Shown piece by piece: positions 6,623 through 14,969 of a stretch of DNA of 64,000 nucleotides (positions are counted from its first letter, which is position 1; every line of letters begins with the position of its first letter). Origin of the DNA: Bryobacteraceae bacterium (GTDB lineage: Bacteria > Acidobacteriota > Terriglobia > Bryobacterales > Bryobacteraceae); NCBI GenBank assembly GCA_025056455.1, contig JANWVY010000006.1, positions 280,018 to 344,017 on the forward strand. Direction: 5' to 3'. The notes under the pieces are model-generated. The model made no database searches and was not told where the DNA came from. It was given only the letters and a program-made list of their open reading frames with translations. Both the position numbers and the translations under genes were made by a program.

Positions 6623-9163
6623 ATGCCCTTTGAATTAAAGCCCGTCAAGGAATTCCTGGTTTTACCTGCTGTTCCCGACGAACTCTCTCGTCTCTCGGAG
6701 CTCGCCTACAACGTCATTTACAGCTGGGACCATAACATCCGAGCGGTATTTCGCCGCTTGGACCCTGTGCTGTGGAAATCCTGTGGTCACAATCCGGTTC
6801 TCATGTTGGGGCAGATTCCCCAGAGCACGCTCGAGCGCATGGCCAAAGATCAGCGCTACCGCGCTGTCTACCGGAAGGCTTGTGAAGTTTATGACGCCTA
6901 CATGAGCCGGCCCGTCGCCAAGGGGAAGTTGATTGCTTACTTTTCGATGGAGTACGGACTGCTGGAATGTATGCCAATCTACTCGGGCGGGCTGGGGGTC
7001 CTTTCAGGCGACCATTTAAAATCCGCTAGCGATGCCCAGATACCGCTAGTGGGAGTGGGCTTACTCTACCAGCGCGGCTACCTACAGCAAAGGCTGAACC
7101 CAGACGGCTGGCAGACGGAGCGGAACCCCGAAAACGATTTCTACACCCTACCCGTGTTGCCTGTGCTCACCGAGGACGGAACCCAAGCACAGGTCACGGT
7201 GACCCTGCCGACCGGGGAAGTCGTCATCAAGATTTGGTGCATGAATGTCGGGCAGGTGAAGTTGTATCTGCTTGACACGAATGTCCCGGAAAATACGGTG
7301 GAAGAAAACCGCGACATTACCGACCAGCTCTACGGTGGCGACATTCATACGCGAATTCGCCAAGAGATTGTCCTCGGAATTGGCGGGATGCGCGCGCTGC
7401 GTGCGCTCGGCTTACATCCCACGGTCTTCCACATGAATGAAGGTCATTCGGCGTTTCTCGCCTTAGAGCACATCAAGCTCTTAATGCGCGAACAGGGGCT
7501 TTCTTTTGAGGAGGCCTGGGAGGCCGCGCGGCGCAACCAGGTTTTCACGACCCATACGCCGGTGCCAGCAGGCATTGACCTGTTCGACACCGGACTCATG
7601 TACATGTACTTCCGCGACTATTGTCAGGAAGCCGGCTTTAGCTTCGAGCAACTGATGGGGCTCGGTAAGCGCAACGGCCAGAATGCTCAAGAGCCATTCT
7701 CTATGGCCATTCTGGCTCTACAAACCTCCTCCTACCGTAACGCTGTCAGTCAGCTCCATCGCCGGGTTTCTCAACAGATGTGGTCGGATCTTTGGCCCGA
7801 TCTGCCGACTTGGGAAGTTCCCATCACCTCCGTCACCAACGGGGTACACCTACCGACCTGGCTCAACGGCGATCTGGCGACGATTTATGACAACTACCTG
7901 GCAGCGGACTGGCGCGACCACCACACCGACCCGAAAACATGGGAGCTCGTCAAGGAGATTCCGAGTGCGGAGCTGTGGGAAGCTAGGCGGCACCGCAAGC
8001 GGATGTTAATTACTTTTGTGCGGGAGCGGCTGACCGCGCAATTGCTGGGTAGGAAAGCCTCGGCTTCGGAATTGCGGCGAGTTCAAGATACGCTTGATCC
8101 GGATGCGTTTACGATTGGCTTTGCGCGCCGTTTCGCCACTTACAAGCGGGCTACTTTGCTCTTCCGAGATGTTGCCCGTTTGAAACGGATCCTGCTGAAT
8201 CCGAAAATGCCCGTGCAGATCCTCTACGCCGGAAAGGCCCATCCCAAGGATCATCCCGGGAAGCTTCTGATCCGTGAAATTTTTCTGCTAACGCGCGATC
8301 CGGAAATCTCGCGGCGCCTGGTATTTATTGAGGATTACGGGATAGAGGTGGCGCGGGAACTGATCCAGGGAGTCGATCTGTGGCTCAACACGCCGCGCCG
8401 GGGCGAGGAGGCCTGCGGAACCAGTGGCATGAAGGCGGGCTTGAATGGCGTTCTGAATCTCAGCATCCTTGACGGCTGGTTCGACGAGGCTTATGAGTAC
8501 TCTGGATGCTGGGCGATTGGCGACCGGGAGCCTTATACCGAGGATCAAGATGAGATCCACGCCAGCTCCATCTATTCGCTCTTAGAGAACGAAATCGTCC
8601 CCATGTATTACGACCGGAAAGAGGAAGGATTTCCGGAGGAATGGATGCGGCGGGTGAAACAATGCCTAATGAATTTGAGCCCGCGGTTCAACAGCACTCG
8701 AATGTTGGAAGAGTACGACACGCAACTGTATGAGCCGGCGCACCAGGCCTTTTTGGAGCTCGAGCGGGATCACTACCAAAGTCCGCGGCAGCGCGCTCTC
8801 TGGAACCATTACGTGCGGCGTGTCTGGGACCAGGTCAGGATTGTCGACGTGGATGCGGCGGCCGGACGGAGTGTTTTGACGGGGCAGGCCGTGACCTTAC
8901 GAGCCGTGGTGGAGCTGGCTGGCTTGCGTCCCTCCGACCTCAAGGTTGAAGCGGTGGTGGGACGGGTTGGAGCCGTGGGTCATTTGGAAGAAACGCAAGT
9001 GATGACGCTGGCGCCTGTGGGTGAGAGGGGTTCAGCCTACGAATTCGCTACCCAGTTCGTTCCGGTCATCACGGGACGCCTCGGTTATGCCATGCGGGTC
9101 AGTCCCAACGATCAGGACGATCCGTTGTGTCGCCCCTGCTACACGCCAATTCGTTGGAGCTAG
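6623..9163 (+). CDS. glgP: Alpha-glucan phosphorylase (GT35)
   Basis: This 846-residue enzyme releases glucose 1-phosphate from glycogen or maltodextrin. It is the DUF3417-containing bacterial form, shorter at the N-terminus than E. coli GlgP. Visible landmarks are KLIAYFSMEYGLLECMPIYS, the glycine-rich YSGGLGVLSGDHLKSASD, VFTTHTPVPAGIDLFD, TSVTNGVHLPTWL, FARRFATYKRATLL and EEACGTSGMKAGLNG, where K604 is the expected PLP-binding lysine. The start lies 157 bases from the divergent Rrf2 gene, so the two may share a control region. No other glycogen genes are next to it. The sequence looks complete and intact. Confidence 0.95.
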   Translation: MPFELKPVKEFLVLPAVPDELSRLSELAYNVIYSWDHNIRAVFRRLDPVLWKSCGHNPVLMLGQIPQSTLERMAKDQRYRAVYRKACEVYDAYMSRPVAKGKLIAYFSMEYGLLECMPIYSGGLGVLSGDHLKSASDAQIPLVGVGLLYQRGYLQQRLNPDGWQTERNPENDFYTLPVLPVLTEDGTQAQVTVTLPTGEVVIKIWCMNVGQVKLYLLDTNVPENTVEENRDITDQLYGGDIHTRIRQEIVLGIGGMRALRALGLHPTVFHMNEGHSAFLALEHIKLLMREQGLSFEEAWEAARRNQVFTTHTPVPAGIDLFDTGLMYMYFRDYCQEAGFSFEQLMGLGKRNGQNAQEPFSMAILALQTSSYRNAVSQLHRRVSQQMWSDLWPDLPTWEVPITSVTNGVHLPTWLNGDLATIYDNYLAADWRDHHTDPKTWELVKEIPSAELWEARRHRKRMLITFVRERLTAQLLGRKASASELRRVQDTLDPDAFTIGFARRFATYKRATLLFRDVARLKRILLNPKMPVQILYAGKAHPKDHPGKLLIREIFLLTRDPEISRRLVFIEDYGIEVARELIQGVDLWLNTPRRGEEACGTSGMKAGLNGVLNLSILDGWFDEAYEYSGCWAIGDREPYTEDQDEIHASSIYSLLENEIVPMYYDRKEEGFPEEWMRRVKQCLMNLSPRFNSTRMLEEYDTQLYEPAHQAFLELERDHYQSPRQRALWNHYVRRVWDQVRIVDVDAAAGRSVLTGQAVTLRAVVELAGLRPSDLKVEAVVGRVGAVGHLEETQVMTLAPVGERGSAYEFATQFVPVITGRLGYAMRVSPNDQDDPLCRPCYTPIRWS

Positions 9164-9286
9164 CGCGGGGGTGGGGGCTGTGCTGCCAGCTTGGGGTTCA
9201 ACCGACGCGAATTCGATTTGCCTCTCGTGAGGATGGCCGCATCCTCCCATCGACACTGAAGGGGGGTAAGATCCCTGCCAGGCGCG

Positions 9287-9583
9287 GGCAAGCCTCGAAC
9301 GAAACCGGCGGGCCTTTCGCTGAGCAGCCATGCTCTTGGCGAAGCTGGCGGGCTTTTCGAGGAGCGGGCGGGCTTTCACAGGGTCTGGGGTCTTTTCGCG
9401 AAGGGGGCCGGCTTTTCGGTAGGCAGACGAGTGGATGGTGATGTGGGAGAGCGTTCGTTCCCGAAGCGCGGTTGGCTAGGTGAGGGAGCCTTTCGCTCGG
9501 GTAGGGGAGTTTTGAACCGGGCAGGTAATCTTTGGGCTAAGCTTTGAGCTAGGTCAGCAAGCCTTCAGCTTTTGGTTTGCGAG
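9287..9583. repeat. Array of degenerate 20-bp direct repeats
   Basis: The stretch after glgP is built of imperfect units about 20 bases long with a consensus close to GGCGGGCTTTTCGNGGAGCA. Clear units begin at 9307, 9347, 9367, 9387, 9406, 9484, 9504, 9524 and 9564; those at 9287, 9327 and 9446 are weaker, and 9426-9483 is degenerate and partly out of register. Spacing is 19-21 bases, so it is not codon-phased, and no convincing reading frame crosses the array. The T-tracts fall on one helical face about every two turns. It ends about 40 bases before the start of the next gene. Possible roles are a multi-site protein-binding region, curved DNA, or a decayed tandem repeat. Confidence 0.7.
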
Positions 9584-9622
9584 CACACGTTTTCCGCACC
9601 CGCCAATCCATGGAGAGGAGAC

Positions 9623-10477
9623 ATGCCCACGAGCGTCACGCCGATTACGACCGAGGTGCTTGGTGTTCCTACCGGCTCCGATCATCTCATCTCTCAAATT
9701 CTGCCCGCCATCTCGGTGATCGATGTTTCTACGTTTCGCGTGAATTCTCCAGACAATGTGTTTAGCTTCAAGGGAGTCGCGGGTACGACGTGCCGGCTGG
9801 GCCTATTTGCCTGTAGTAACGGTTCTCTCGAACGGGCGGCTGTTTTGGTGCTTCCTCCAACGGGAACCGTGGATCGGATTGTGCTGGGAATTAGTCACGG
9901 ATTTGCCCAGAATGCCCATATTTATCGGGAGCTTGGCTGGACGAACCCGCGGTCGAGACCCCTTCTTGAACGGGTGCTACTGGCGCACGTTGTGAACCGC
10001 TGGGGCCCCCAGGTATTGGCTGGGAAGACGCGCACCGGGCTGTTTCACGTGATTCGGGGAGCTCCACCGGAACTCGGTCCGTTTGCTTCCAACGGGCGCT
10101 TTGTCTGCGACTGCCTGGAAAAAGTGGCCGAGCTGACGAGAGATGCCTTTCGCTTTGATCACGTCGAGGCGTTTACGTTTTCTAGTGGAATTTTTGACTT
10201 CAACAGTTTTGTGGGGGCGGTGAGCGGTTGTCTGAACCTAGAAGCGGTCTACAATCTGGATCCGGCAGCAGGCATTGCCTGCGCTCAGCCGCGCGGGGCA
10301 CGGAGGCGCCAGTTCTTAACCGGAATGACAACACGCTCTCGACCTGCCGGTTTTGAATATCTCCCCCTGCCGCGGTGGAGAAATGAGTTCTCCTACGGTC
10401 GGATCCCCGATGCATTCCAATACCTGCACAACCACTGCATTCCGAATTACGCGCTCCACCTTGGCTTACAACTTTAG
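9623..10477 (+). CDS. Protein of unknown function
   Basis: A 284-residue protein I do not recognise. The start at 9623 (MPTSVTPITTEVLGVP) follows a purine-rich GGAGAGGAG; an in-frame start 17 codons upstream has no comparable ribosome-binding site. The sequence alternates hydrophobic strands with loops, for example RAAVLVLPPTG, VDRIVLGISHGFAQNA and HVEAFTFSSGIFDFNSF. The HGF and FSSG pieces loosely recall the oxyanion loop and nucleophile elbow of alpha/beta hydrolases, but no GxSxG is present and this is not enough to assign the fold. There is no signal peptide or membrane segment. It follows the 20-bp repeat array. A second open frame continues past its stop (see 10478-10935), so the natural protein might be longer. 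Confidence 0.55.
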   Translation: MPTSVTPITTEVLGVPTGSDHLISQILPAISVIDVSTFRVNSPDNVFSFKGVAGTTCRLGLFACSNGSLERAAVLVLPPTGTVDRIVLGISHGFAQNAHIYRELGWTNPRSRPLLERVLLAHVVNRWGPQVLAGKTRTGLFHVIRGAPPELGPFASNGRFVCDCLEKVAELTRDAFRFDHVEAFTFSSGIFDFNSFVGAVSGCLNLEAVYNLDPAAGIACAQPRGARRRQFLTGMTTRSRPAGFEYLPLPRWRNEFSYGRIPDAFQYLHNHCIPNYALHLGLQL

Positions 10478-10935
10478 CGGGGGCTTGGACCCCACCAACC
10501 CGGGGCAGGGATAACGACCCCAGTGTTCCTAGTACGGCGTGGCAACGGGCGCTGCACCGAGTCTACAAGGCTGGAGGCTCGGCTCTAGAACCCCTCCCGG
10601 GCGCTGCTCATGCCGCTCGCCAGTACAGGGCCGCCCGGAAGTTGGAAACAGCGAAGTGAGAAAATGTTGCGAAGAGAAGAGTTCCGTGATAAATAGGAAG
10701 TGGGTCGTCTAGACCAGGGGAGCGGATTCCCTGGGGCACAGTTCACCGGCCTTCCGTCGTAATCCCTAAAGAAAGCCCGCCGGGATGGACGCTAGAATCC
10801 ATTCGATTGTACGGATTTAGGGGATCTTTCTAAGCGATGCGGGCAGGCGTTCTTCCTCCAGGCGACTTACCCGATGAAGCAATATCCGCAGGAACACTGT
10901 CACGGAGTGACAGCTTCCGCAAGGAGAACACGGTC
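10478..10935 (+). other. Non-coding or frameshifted stretch after the unknown gene
   Basis: No gene with a credible start was found in these 458 bases. Frame 1 is open from 10387 to a TGA at 10657-10659. Its translation after about 10480 looks protein-like (for example DPSVPSTAWQRALHRVYKAG) and lacks a start codon. It could be the original C-terminus of the preceding protein, separated from it by a frameshift, or chance. Nothing recognisable was seen from 10660 to 10921. AAGGAGA at 10921-10927 is the likely ribosome-binding site for the next gene. Confidence 0.35.
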
Positions 10936-11418
10936 ATGGAAGGTGATCGTAAATACCGGCACCGAGGCTACCAAGACTCGGAGCGCGAAAGTTCTTATCG
11001 TGACTCTCAGCATCAAAAACCCAAGCAACGTTTGCCGCTTGATGTGACAGGACCCCGCCTGCCTCGTTTGGTTCAAGCTGTAACGGCGGCGAGGTGCTGG
11101 AACTGCGCAACGGCGCTACCCTCTGATATTGATTTCAAGGGGAACTGCCCGCGGTGTGGTTCGCCGCTTCATTGTTGTAAACAGTGCGCCCACTTCGAGC
11201 CTTCAACCCGGTTCCAGTGTTTGAAGCCAATTCCGGCGCGCATTGCTTACAAGGATCAGCCCAACCAGTGTGAACTGTTCAAGCCGCGAGTTACCGTGGC
11301 TCGAGACGTTGCTGGGACGGCGAATGCGCCCTCCTCGTCGCTAATTGCGCCAAAAGTGTTAGAGCCAAGAAGTCCGAGCGACGCCCGCGCGGCTTTTGAC
11401 AGTTTGTTCAAGAAGTAG
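10936..11418 (+). CDS. Small cysteine-rich zinc-ribbon protein
   Basis: A protein of about 160 residues with a basic, polar N-terminus (GDRKYRHRGYQDSERESS) and a dense cysteine block: CWNC, then NCPRCGSPLHCCKQC, then a Cys in RFQC and one in NQCELF. Paired CxxC motifs of this kind bind zinc. The start at 10936 is chosen for the AAGGAGA nine bases upstream; the frame is open from 10837. The C-terminal third is low in structure. It lies 14 bases before the dehydrogenase gene, so the two are probably co-transcribed. I know proteins like this only as uncharacterised; a role in nucleic-acid or protein contact is a guess. Confidence 0.65.
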   Translation: MEGDRKYRHRGYQDSERESSYRDSQHQKPKQRLPLDVTGPRLPRLVQAVTAARCWNCATALPSDIDFKGNCPRCGSPLHCCKQCAHFEPSTRFQCLKPIPARIAYKDQPNQCELFKPRVTVARDVAGTANAPSSSLIAPKVLEPRSPSDARAAFDSLFKK

Positions 11419-11432
11419 GGGCTGACAAGAGG

Positions 11433-12467
11433 ATGAAGGTGGCTCAACTGGAGGCCGTGCGCCAGTTTCGGCTAGTCGACCTCCCCGTTGCTGAGCCAGG
11501 GCCGAGCGAAGTTCAGGTGGCGGTAAAAACCGTCGGCATCTGCGGTTCCGACTTGCACTATTACGCCGAAGGCGGAATTGGTGATACTCCATGCGTGTAC
11601 CCGGCGGTGATCGGGCACGAACCGGCCGGAATCGTACTGCGAACTGGGGCTCAGGTCACGGGCTGGCAAGCTGGTGATCGGGTCATCCTCGAGCCAGCCA
11701 TCTACTGCTACCACTGCGAGTTTTGTCTCACTGGGCGCCACAATGTGTGTGCCAACCTACGGTTTCTGAGCACGCCGGGCGAGCCAGGCTTCTTTCGCGA
11801 GCTGGTGAACCTACCGGTCCAAAACCTCCTGCCGCTACCGCCCGGGTTGAGCTTCGCTGAAGGATCCCTAGCCGAGCCCTTAGCCGTCGTTCTGCATTCC
11901 CTGAAATTCGCCCAACCGCAGCCCGGCGAGACGGCGGCGGTGTTTGGCGCTGGCCCCATCGGCCTGATGACGTTGAGCGTGCTGAAACTCTCAGGGATTC
12001 AACGCGTATGGGTCATTGAGCCGGTGGCCGAGCGGCGCCATCTAGCCGTTTCCCTGGGGGCAGACGCCGCGCTGGACCCTCGCCAGGTGGATCCAGTCGC
12101 TGAGATCAAACGGGACACCGCGCAGCGGGGCGTGGACCTTGTGGTCGATTGCGCGGCGAAAGACCGCACAATGAGCCAGTGCCTCTATGCGGCGCGCAAC
12201 GGAGGCCGGGTGGTATACACCGGGATCCCATCCGAAGCCGTCGTGGCCCTAGAGTTCCACGAGGCTCGGCGCAAGGAGCTCACGTTATTCAATGTGCGCC
12301 GGTCCAACCATGAAACGATCGCCGCCGTGCGTTTGCTCCAAGAACACCGGAGGCTTTTTGCTCCCTTGCTCACCCATCATTTTCCCCTGGAGCGCATTGC
12401 CGACGCCTTCGAAACGGTGGAACATTACCGCGAAGGCGCTTGCAAGGTGATGATTGAACCAAGCTAG
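11433..12467 (+). CDS. Zinc-dependent medium-chain dehydrogenase, sorbitol/L-iditol dehydrogenase-like
   Basis: This 344-residue enzyme is a medium-chain dehydrogenase/reductase that oxidises an alcohol, probably a polyol, with NAD(P). The catalytic zinc site is visible as GICGSDLHYY, the GHEPAG segment and the E of ILEPAIYC. The structural zinc loop is CYHCEFCLTGRHNVC. The Rossmann motif is VFGAGPIGLMTL. The GSDLHYY and the spacing of the structural cysteines are typical of the sorbitol dehydrogenase/threonine dehydrogenase branch. It follows the zinc-ribbon gene by 14 bases and converges with the DUF3501 gene. Substrate preference cannot be read from sequence. Confidence 0.88.
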   Translation: MKVAQLEAVRQFRLVDLPVAEPGPSEVQVAVKTVGICGSDLHYYAEGGIGDTPCVYPAVIGHEPAGIVLRTGAQVTGWQAGDRVILEPAIYCYHCEFCLTGRHNVCANLRFLSTPGEPGFFRELVNLPVQNLLPLPPGLSFAEGSLAEPLAVVLHSLKFAQPQPGETAAVFGAGPIGLMTLSVLKLSGIQRVWVIEPVAERRHLAVSLGADAALDPRQVDPVAEIKRDTAQRGVDLVVDCAAKDRTMSQCLYAARNGGRVVYTGIPSEAVVALEFHEARRKELTLFNVRRSNHETIAAVRLLQEHRRLFAPLLTHHFPLERIADAFETVEHYREGACKVMIEPS

Positions 12468-12522
12468 ATCATTGCTCACGCCCTTCGCAGTTTCGAGAGC
12501 GCTACGTCACTCCGGAGTTCGA

Positions 12523-13092
12523 TCAACGAAAATCCTGGGCGAGTTCGGCCAGTTGCATGGCGTTCAACTCAGTTCGCCCCTGGTAGTGCGGGTGGTCGAC
12601 GACAAGTGCTGCTCCCTGGGTGAACCGCGCCACTTGCTCCGGAGTAAATTGAAATGAAATATACTGCACGGAGCTGAGGCGGTCCGTGGAAATTTGGCGG
12701 GTGTCAAAACTCGCCTTGACGCGCGGCGTGTCGCCTACTTCAAACCACACGTGATGTTCCAATCCCAAGAGCTTGCGCAACCAAACCGCCCGCAGCTCTG
12801 GCGTTTCATACTCAATCAACAACGAGGCCGAAAGGCAGTTCGGTTTTGGAATCAGCTCGTTGTAAGTGGCTACTTCGTGAGCGATGTCTTCCGGTTTGAC
12901 GATTCGCTCGATGCGCATCATCTCCTGAATTTGATAGCGCACGGTTTCTCGATTCTCGAACAGGAAAGTGAGATGATCGCCCACGCGAATGCGTCTCCGA
13001 TCCTTAAGAGCAAGCACCTGAGGGCGCCAAGTTTCCCGTTCTCGCTCGTAGTCGGCGATATTTTTGATTTCCTCAATTGAAACAGGCGTCAT
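12523..13092 (-). CDS. DUF3501 family protein
   Basis: A 189-residue cytoplasmic protein matching DUF3501, a family known mainly from operons with rubrerythrin and a heterodisulfide-reductase-like Fe-S protein, exactly the context here. Segments such as EEIKNIADYERERETWRPQV, RRIRVGDHLTFLFENRETV and YQIQEMMRIERI fit the family. No catalytic motif is known to me. Its ATG overlaps the stop of the upstream Fe-S gene by four bases, so translation is probably coupled. It is the last gene of the Fur-controlled cassette. Its biochemical role is not established. Confidence 0.85.
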   Translation of the reverse strand: MTPVSIEEIKNIADYERERETWRPQVLALKDRRRIRVGDHLTFLFENRETVRYQIQEMMRIERIVKPEDIAHEVATYNELIPKPNCLSASLLIEYETPELRAVWLRKLLGLEHHVWFEVGDTPRVKASFDTRQISTDRLSSVQYISFQFTPEQVARFTQGAALVVDHPHYQGRTELNAMQLAELAQDFR

Positions 13093-14429
13093 GTTTTGCT
13101 TTTCTCCTTTTGGTCAGCCGTTTCCACTGGCGTGGGGAATCCGTCTTTACGGTAAGCGCGGGCCAGAACCTGAATTGGATGTAGCGGGCGGTTGCCGACG
13201 GCTTGTTCAAATTGAATGGCGGCCAGCGGACAATCCGATACGAGAAGATCGGAAGGCTCTTCCTGCATTTCGTCAAAAGCCTTTTTTCCGGCGAGCAGAG
13301 ACAGAGGAAAAAATTCCTTTTTCATGGCCCAGGTGCCGTCATGCCCGCTGCACTGCTCGACCATGCGGATCTGTACGCCAGGGATGAGCCGCATGAGATC
13401 TCGCGAGCGATAGCCAATGTTCTGAGCTTTGAGGTGGCAGGGAACATGGTAGGCGATCCGCCCGGGTGTCGATTGAAATTCGCGGTTGAACTGGCCCTGT
13501 CGTTTGCGCTCAAAAAGGAACTCGCAGAGATCCATCGTAGCGGCAGCCACTTCACGCGCTTCACCGAATGGCACTAGATCGACGTATTCTTTCCGCAGCA
13601 TGTAGGAGCAGGTTGGATTGATTGCCACCACCTTCTTGCCAGCGCGAACATGGCCGAGCAAGGTGGCGACATTGGTGGTGGCTAGCTTTTTAGCGAGCTC
13701 CACGTCACCCGCTTCGAGTGCTGGCATTCCGCAGCAATTCTGTTTCGGGCAGCCGAGTGAAACGCCGTTTTTCGAAAACACCTCCACCGCGTCTTTGCCA
13801 ATCTGCGGCTGGTTGAAATTTACGTAACAAGTGTGGAACAACACGGCCTGATTCGGGTCGCCGGGCGGGGCGGGCCGGGCCTGATACCAAGTTTCGAAAG
13901 TCTCTGCTTGGAACTCTGGCAGCTGCTTATCGCGATGAATCCCGAGAATCGACTCCATCAGCGATCGCATCCATGGCTGGCTGTTAGCCCAGTTGGCCAG
14001 ATCGGGCGCCAGACCACCGAACTGGCCGATCTTCTCGGGTCGCGACAGGATCCGAGAACGCAGCGGCAATCCATTCTCTTTGCGACGGACGGCGTTGGCG
14101 CGCAGCAATAACCTCGGGAAATCCAGTTGAAATTCGTGTTTGTCGTCCGGCGTGTAGGGACATTTCACGTAGCAAAGCTTGCACTGATAACAGAGATCAA
14201 TAACCCGGTTGGTCTGCTCGGGGGTGAGTTTACGAACATCGCCCTCGTGTTGATCTACAGCCTCAAAGAGCGCGGGGAACGAAGGACACAAGTTAAAGCA
14301 CAGGCGGCAGCCGTGACAGATCTCAAAGATCCGCTCCATTTCCTGCTGGAGGGCTTGCCGATCCCAGTAAACCGGATCATTTGGGTTGTAGGTGAGACCA
14401 GGTGTTGGTGTACCTTTGATGACGGCCAT
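13089..14429 (-). CDS. Heterodisulfide-reductase-like (GlpC/CCG-domain) iron-sulfur protein
   Basis: This 446-residue protein has two ferredoxin-type [4Fe-4S] motifs near the N-terminus, CHGCRLCFNLCPS and CYQCKLCYVKCPY. Two CCG-type domains follow, with NCCGMPALEAG and later QCSGHDGTW plus YHVPCHLKAQNIG. The same layout is seen in HdrD/GlpC-type electron carriers. Beside rubrerythrin and DUF3501 it is likely to pass electrons to the peroxide-reducing diiron protein, though that is an inference from gene order. It starts 75 bases after rubrerythrin, with a stable hairpin in the gap, and overlaps the DUF3501 gene. No membrane segment was seen. Confidence 0.88.
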   Translation of the reverse strand: MAVIKGTPTPGLTYNPNDPVYWDRQALQQEMERIFEICHGCRLCFNLCPSFPALFEAVDQHEGDVRKLTPEQTNRVIDLCYQCKLCYVKCPYTPDDKHEFQLDFPRLLLRANAVRRKENGLPLRSRILSRPEKIGQFGGLAPDLANWANSQPWMRSLMESILGIHRDKQLPEFQAETFETWYQARPAPPGDPNQAVLFHTCYVNFNQPQIGKDAVEVFSKNGVSLGCPKQNCCGMPALEAGDVELAKKLATTNVATLLGHVRAGKKVVAINPTCSYMLRKEYVDLVPFGEAREVAAATMDLCEFLFERKRQGQFNREFQSTPGRIAYHVPCHLKAQNIGYRSRDLMRLIPGVQIRMVEQCSGHDGTWAMKKEFFPLSLLAGKKAFDEMQEEPSDLLVSDCPLAAIQFEQAVGNRPLHPIQVLARAYRKDGFPTPVETADQKEKSKT

Positions 14430-14465
14430 GGTGGACCTTATGAGAGGGAGCTGCGGGAATGTTTC

Positions 14466-14487
14466 GGGGCGGAGAAGGCTCCGCCCC
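14466..14487 (-). other. Perfect hairpin between the rubrerythrin and Fe-S genes
   Basis: Arms GGGGCGGAG (14466-14474) and CTCCGCCCC (14479-14487) pair perfectly over nine bases with a four-base loop. The leftward transcript continues GAAACATTCC with no T-run, so it is not a strong intrinsic terminator. It could stabilise the rubrerythrin message or lower expression of the downstream genes. Confidence 0.55.
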
Positions 14488-14504
14488 TTGAAATCGCTGC
14501 GTTG

Positions 14505-14924
14505 TTAACTGATTGCATCCAGACCTTGCTGGAAGCGGCCGGCGTGCGACTTTTCTGCTTTGGCGAGGGTCTCAAACCAGTCTGCGATCTCGGCGAATCC
14601 TTCTTCCCGGGCGGTCTTGGCCATCCCCGGATACATGTCTGTGTACTCGTGGGTTTCGCCGGCGATTGCGGACTTTAAGTTCGAGATCGTATCGCCGATT
14701 GGAAGATCGGTCGCAGGATCACCTACCTTCTTGAGGTAATCCAGGTGTCCGTGGGCATGCCCCGTTTCGCCCTCAGCCGTGTCCCGGAACAAGCCTGCAA
14801 CATCAGGGTAGCCTTCGACATCGGCCTGTTTGGCGAAATAGAGATAACGGCGGTTAGCCTGGCTTTCGCCAGCAAACGCGTATTTAAGGTTCTCGTGGGT
14901 TTTTGACCCTTTGAGCGTTGCCAT
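14505..14924 (-). CDS. Rubrerythrin, short form without rubredoxin domain
   Basis: A 139-residue ferritin-like diiron protein that reduces hydrogen peroxide to water. The four-helix bundle ligands are visible as [36 protein letters not shown] and [11 protein letters not shown]. Classical rubrerythrin ends in a rubredoxin domain with two CxxC pairs; this one stops after the bundle and has no cysteines there, so it needs an external electron donor, for which the adjacent Fe-S protein is the obvious candidate. It lies 45 bases after the Fur-type regulator gene and on the same strand. Confidence 0.93.
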   Translation of the reverse strand: MATLKGSKTHENLKYAFAGESQANRRYLYFAKQADVEGYPDVAGLFRDTAEGETGHAHGHLDYLKKVGDPATDLPIGDTISNLKSAIAGETHEYTDMYPGMAKTAREEGFAEIADWFETLAKAEKSHAGRFQQGLDAIS

Positions 14925-14969
14925 GAATGTCTCCTTCGCTGGTGAATAGTAGTCGTTAAGAATCCAAAC

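Noticed and set aside
9127..9441. 104-codon frame overlapping the end of glgP
   Set aside because: It runs through the 20-bp array, whose period is not codon-phased, and has no ribosome-binding site.
9287..9583. CRISPR array
   Set aside because: Units are contiguous, degenerate and only 20 bp long, with no unique spacers and no cas genes.
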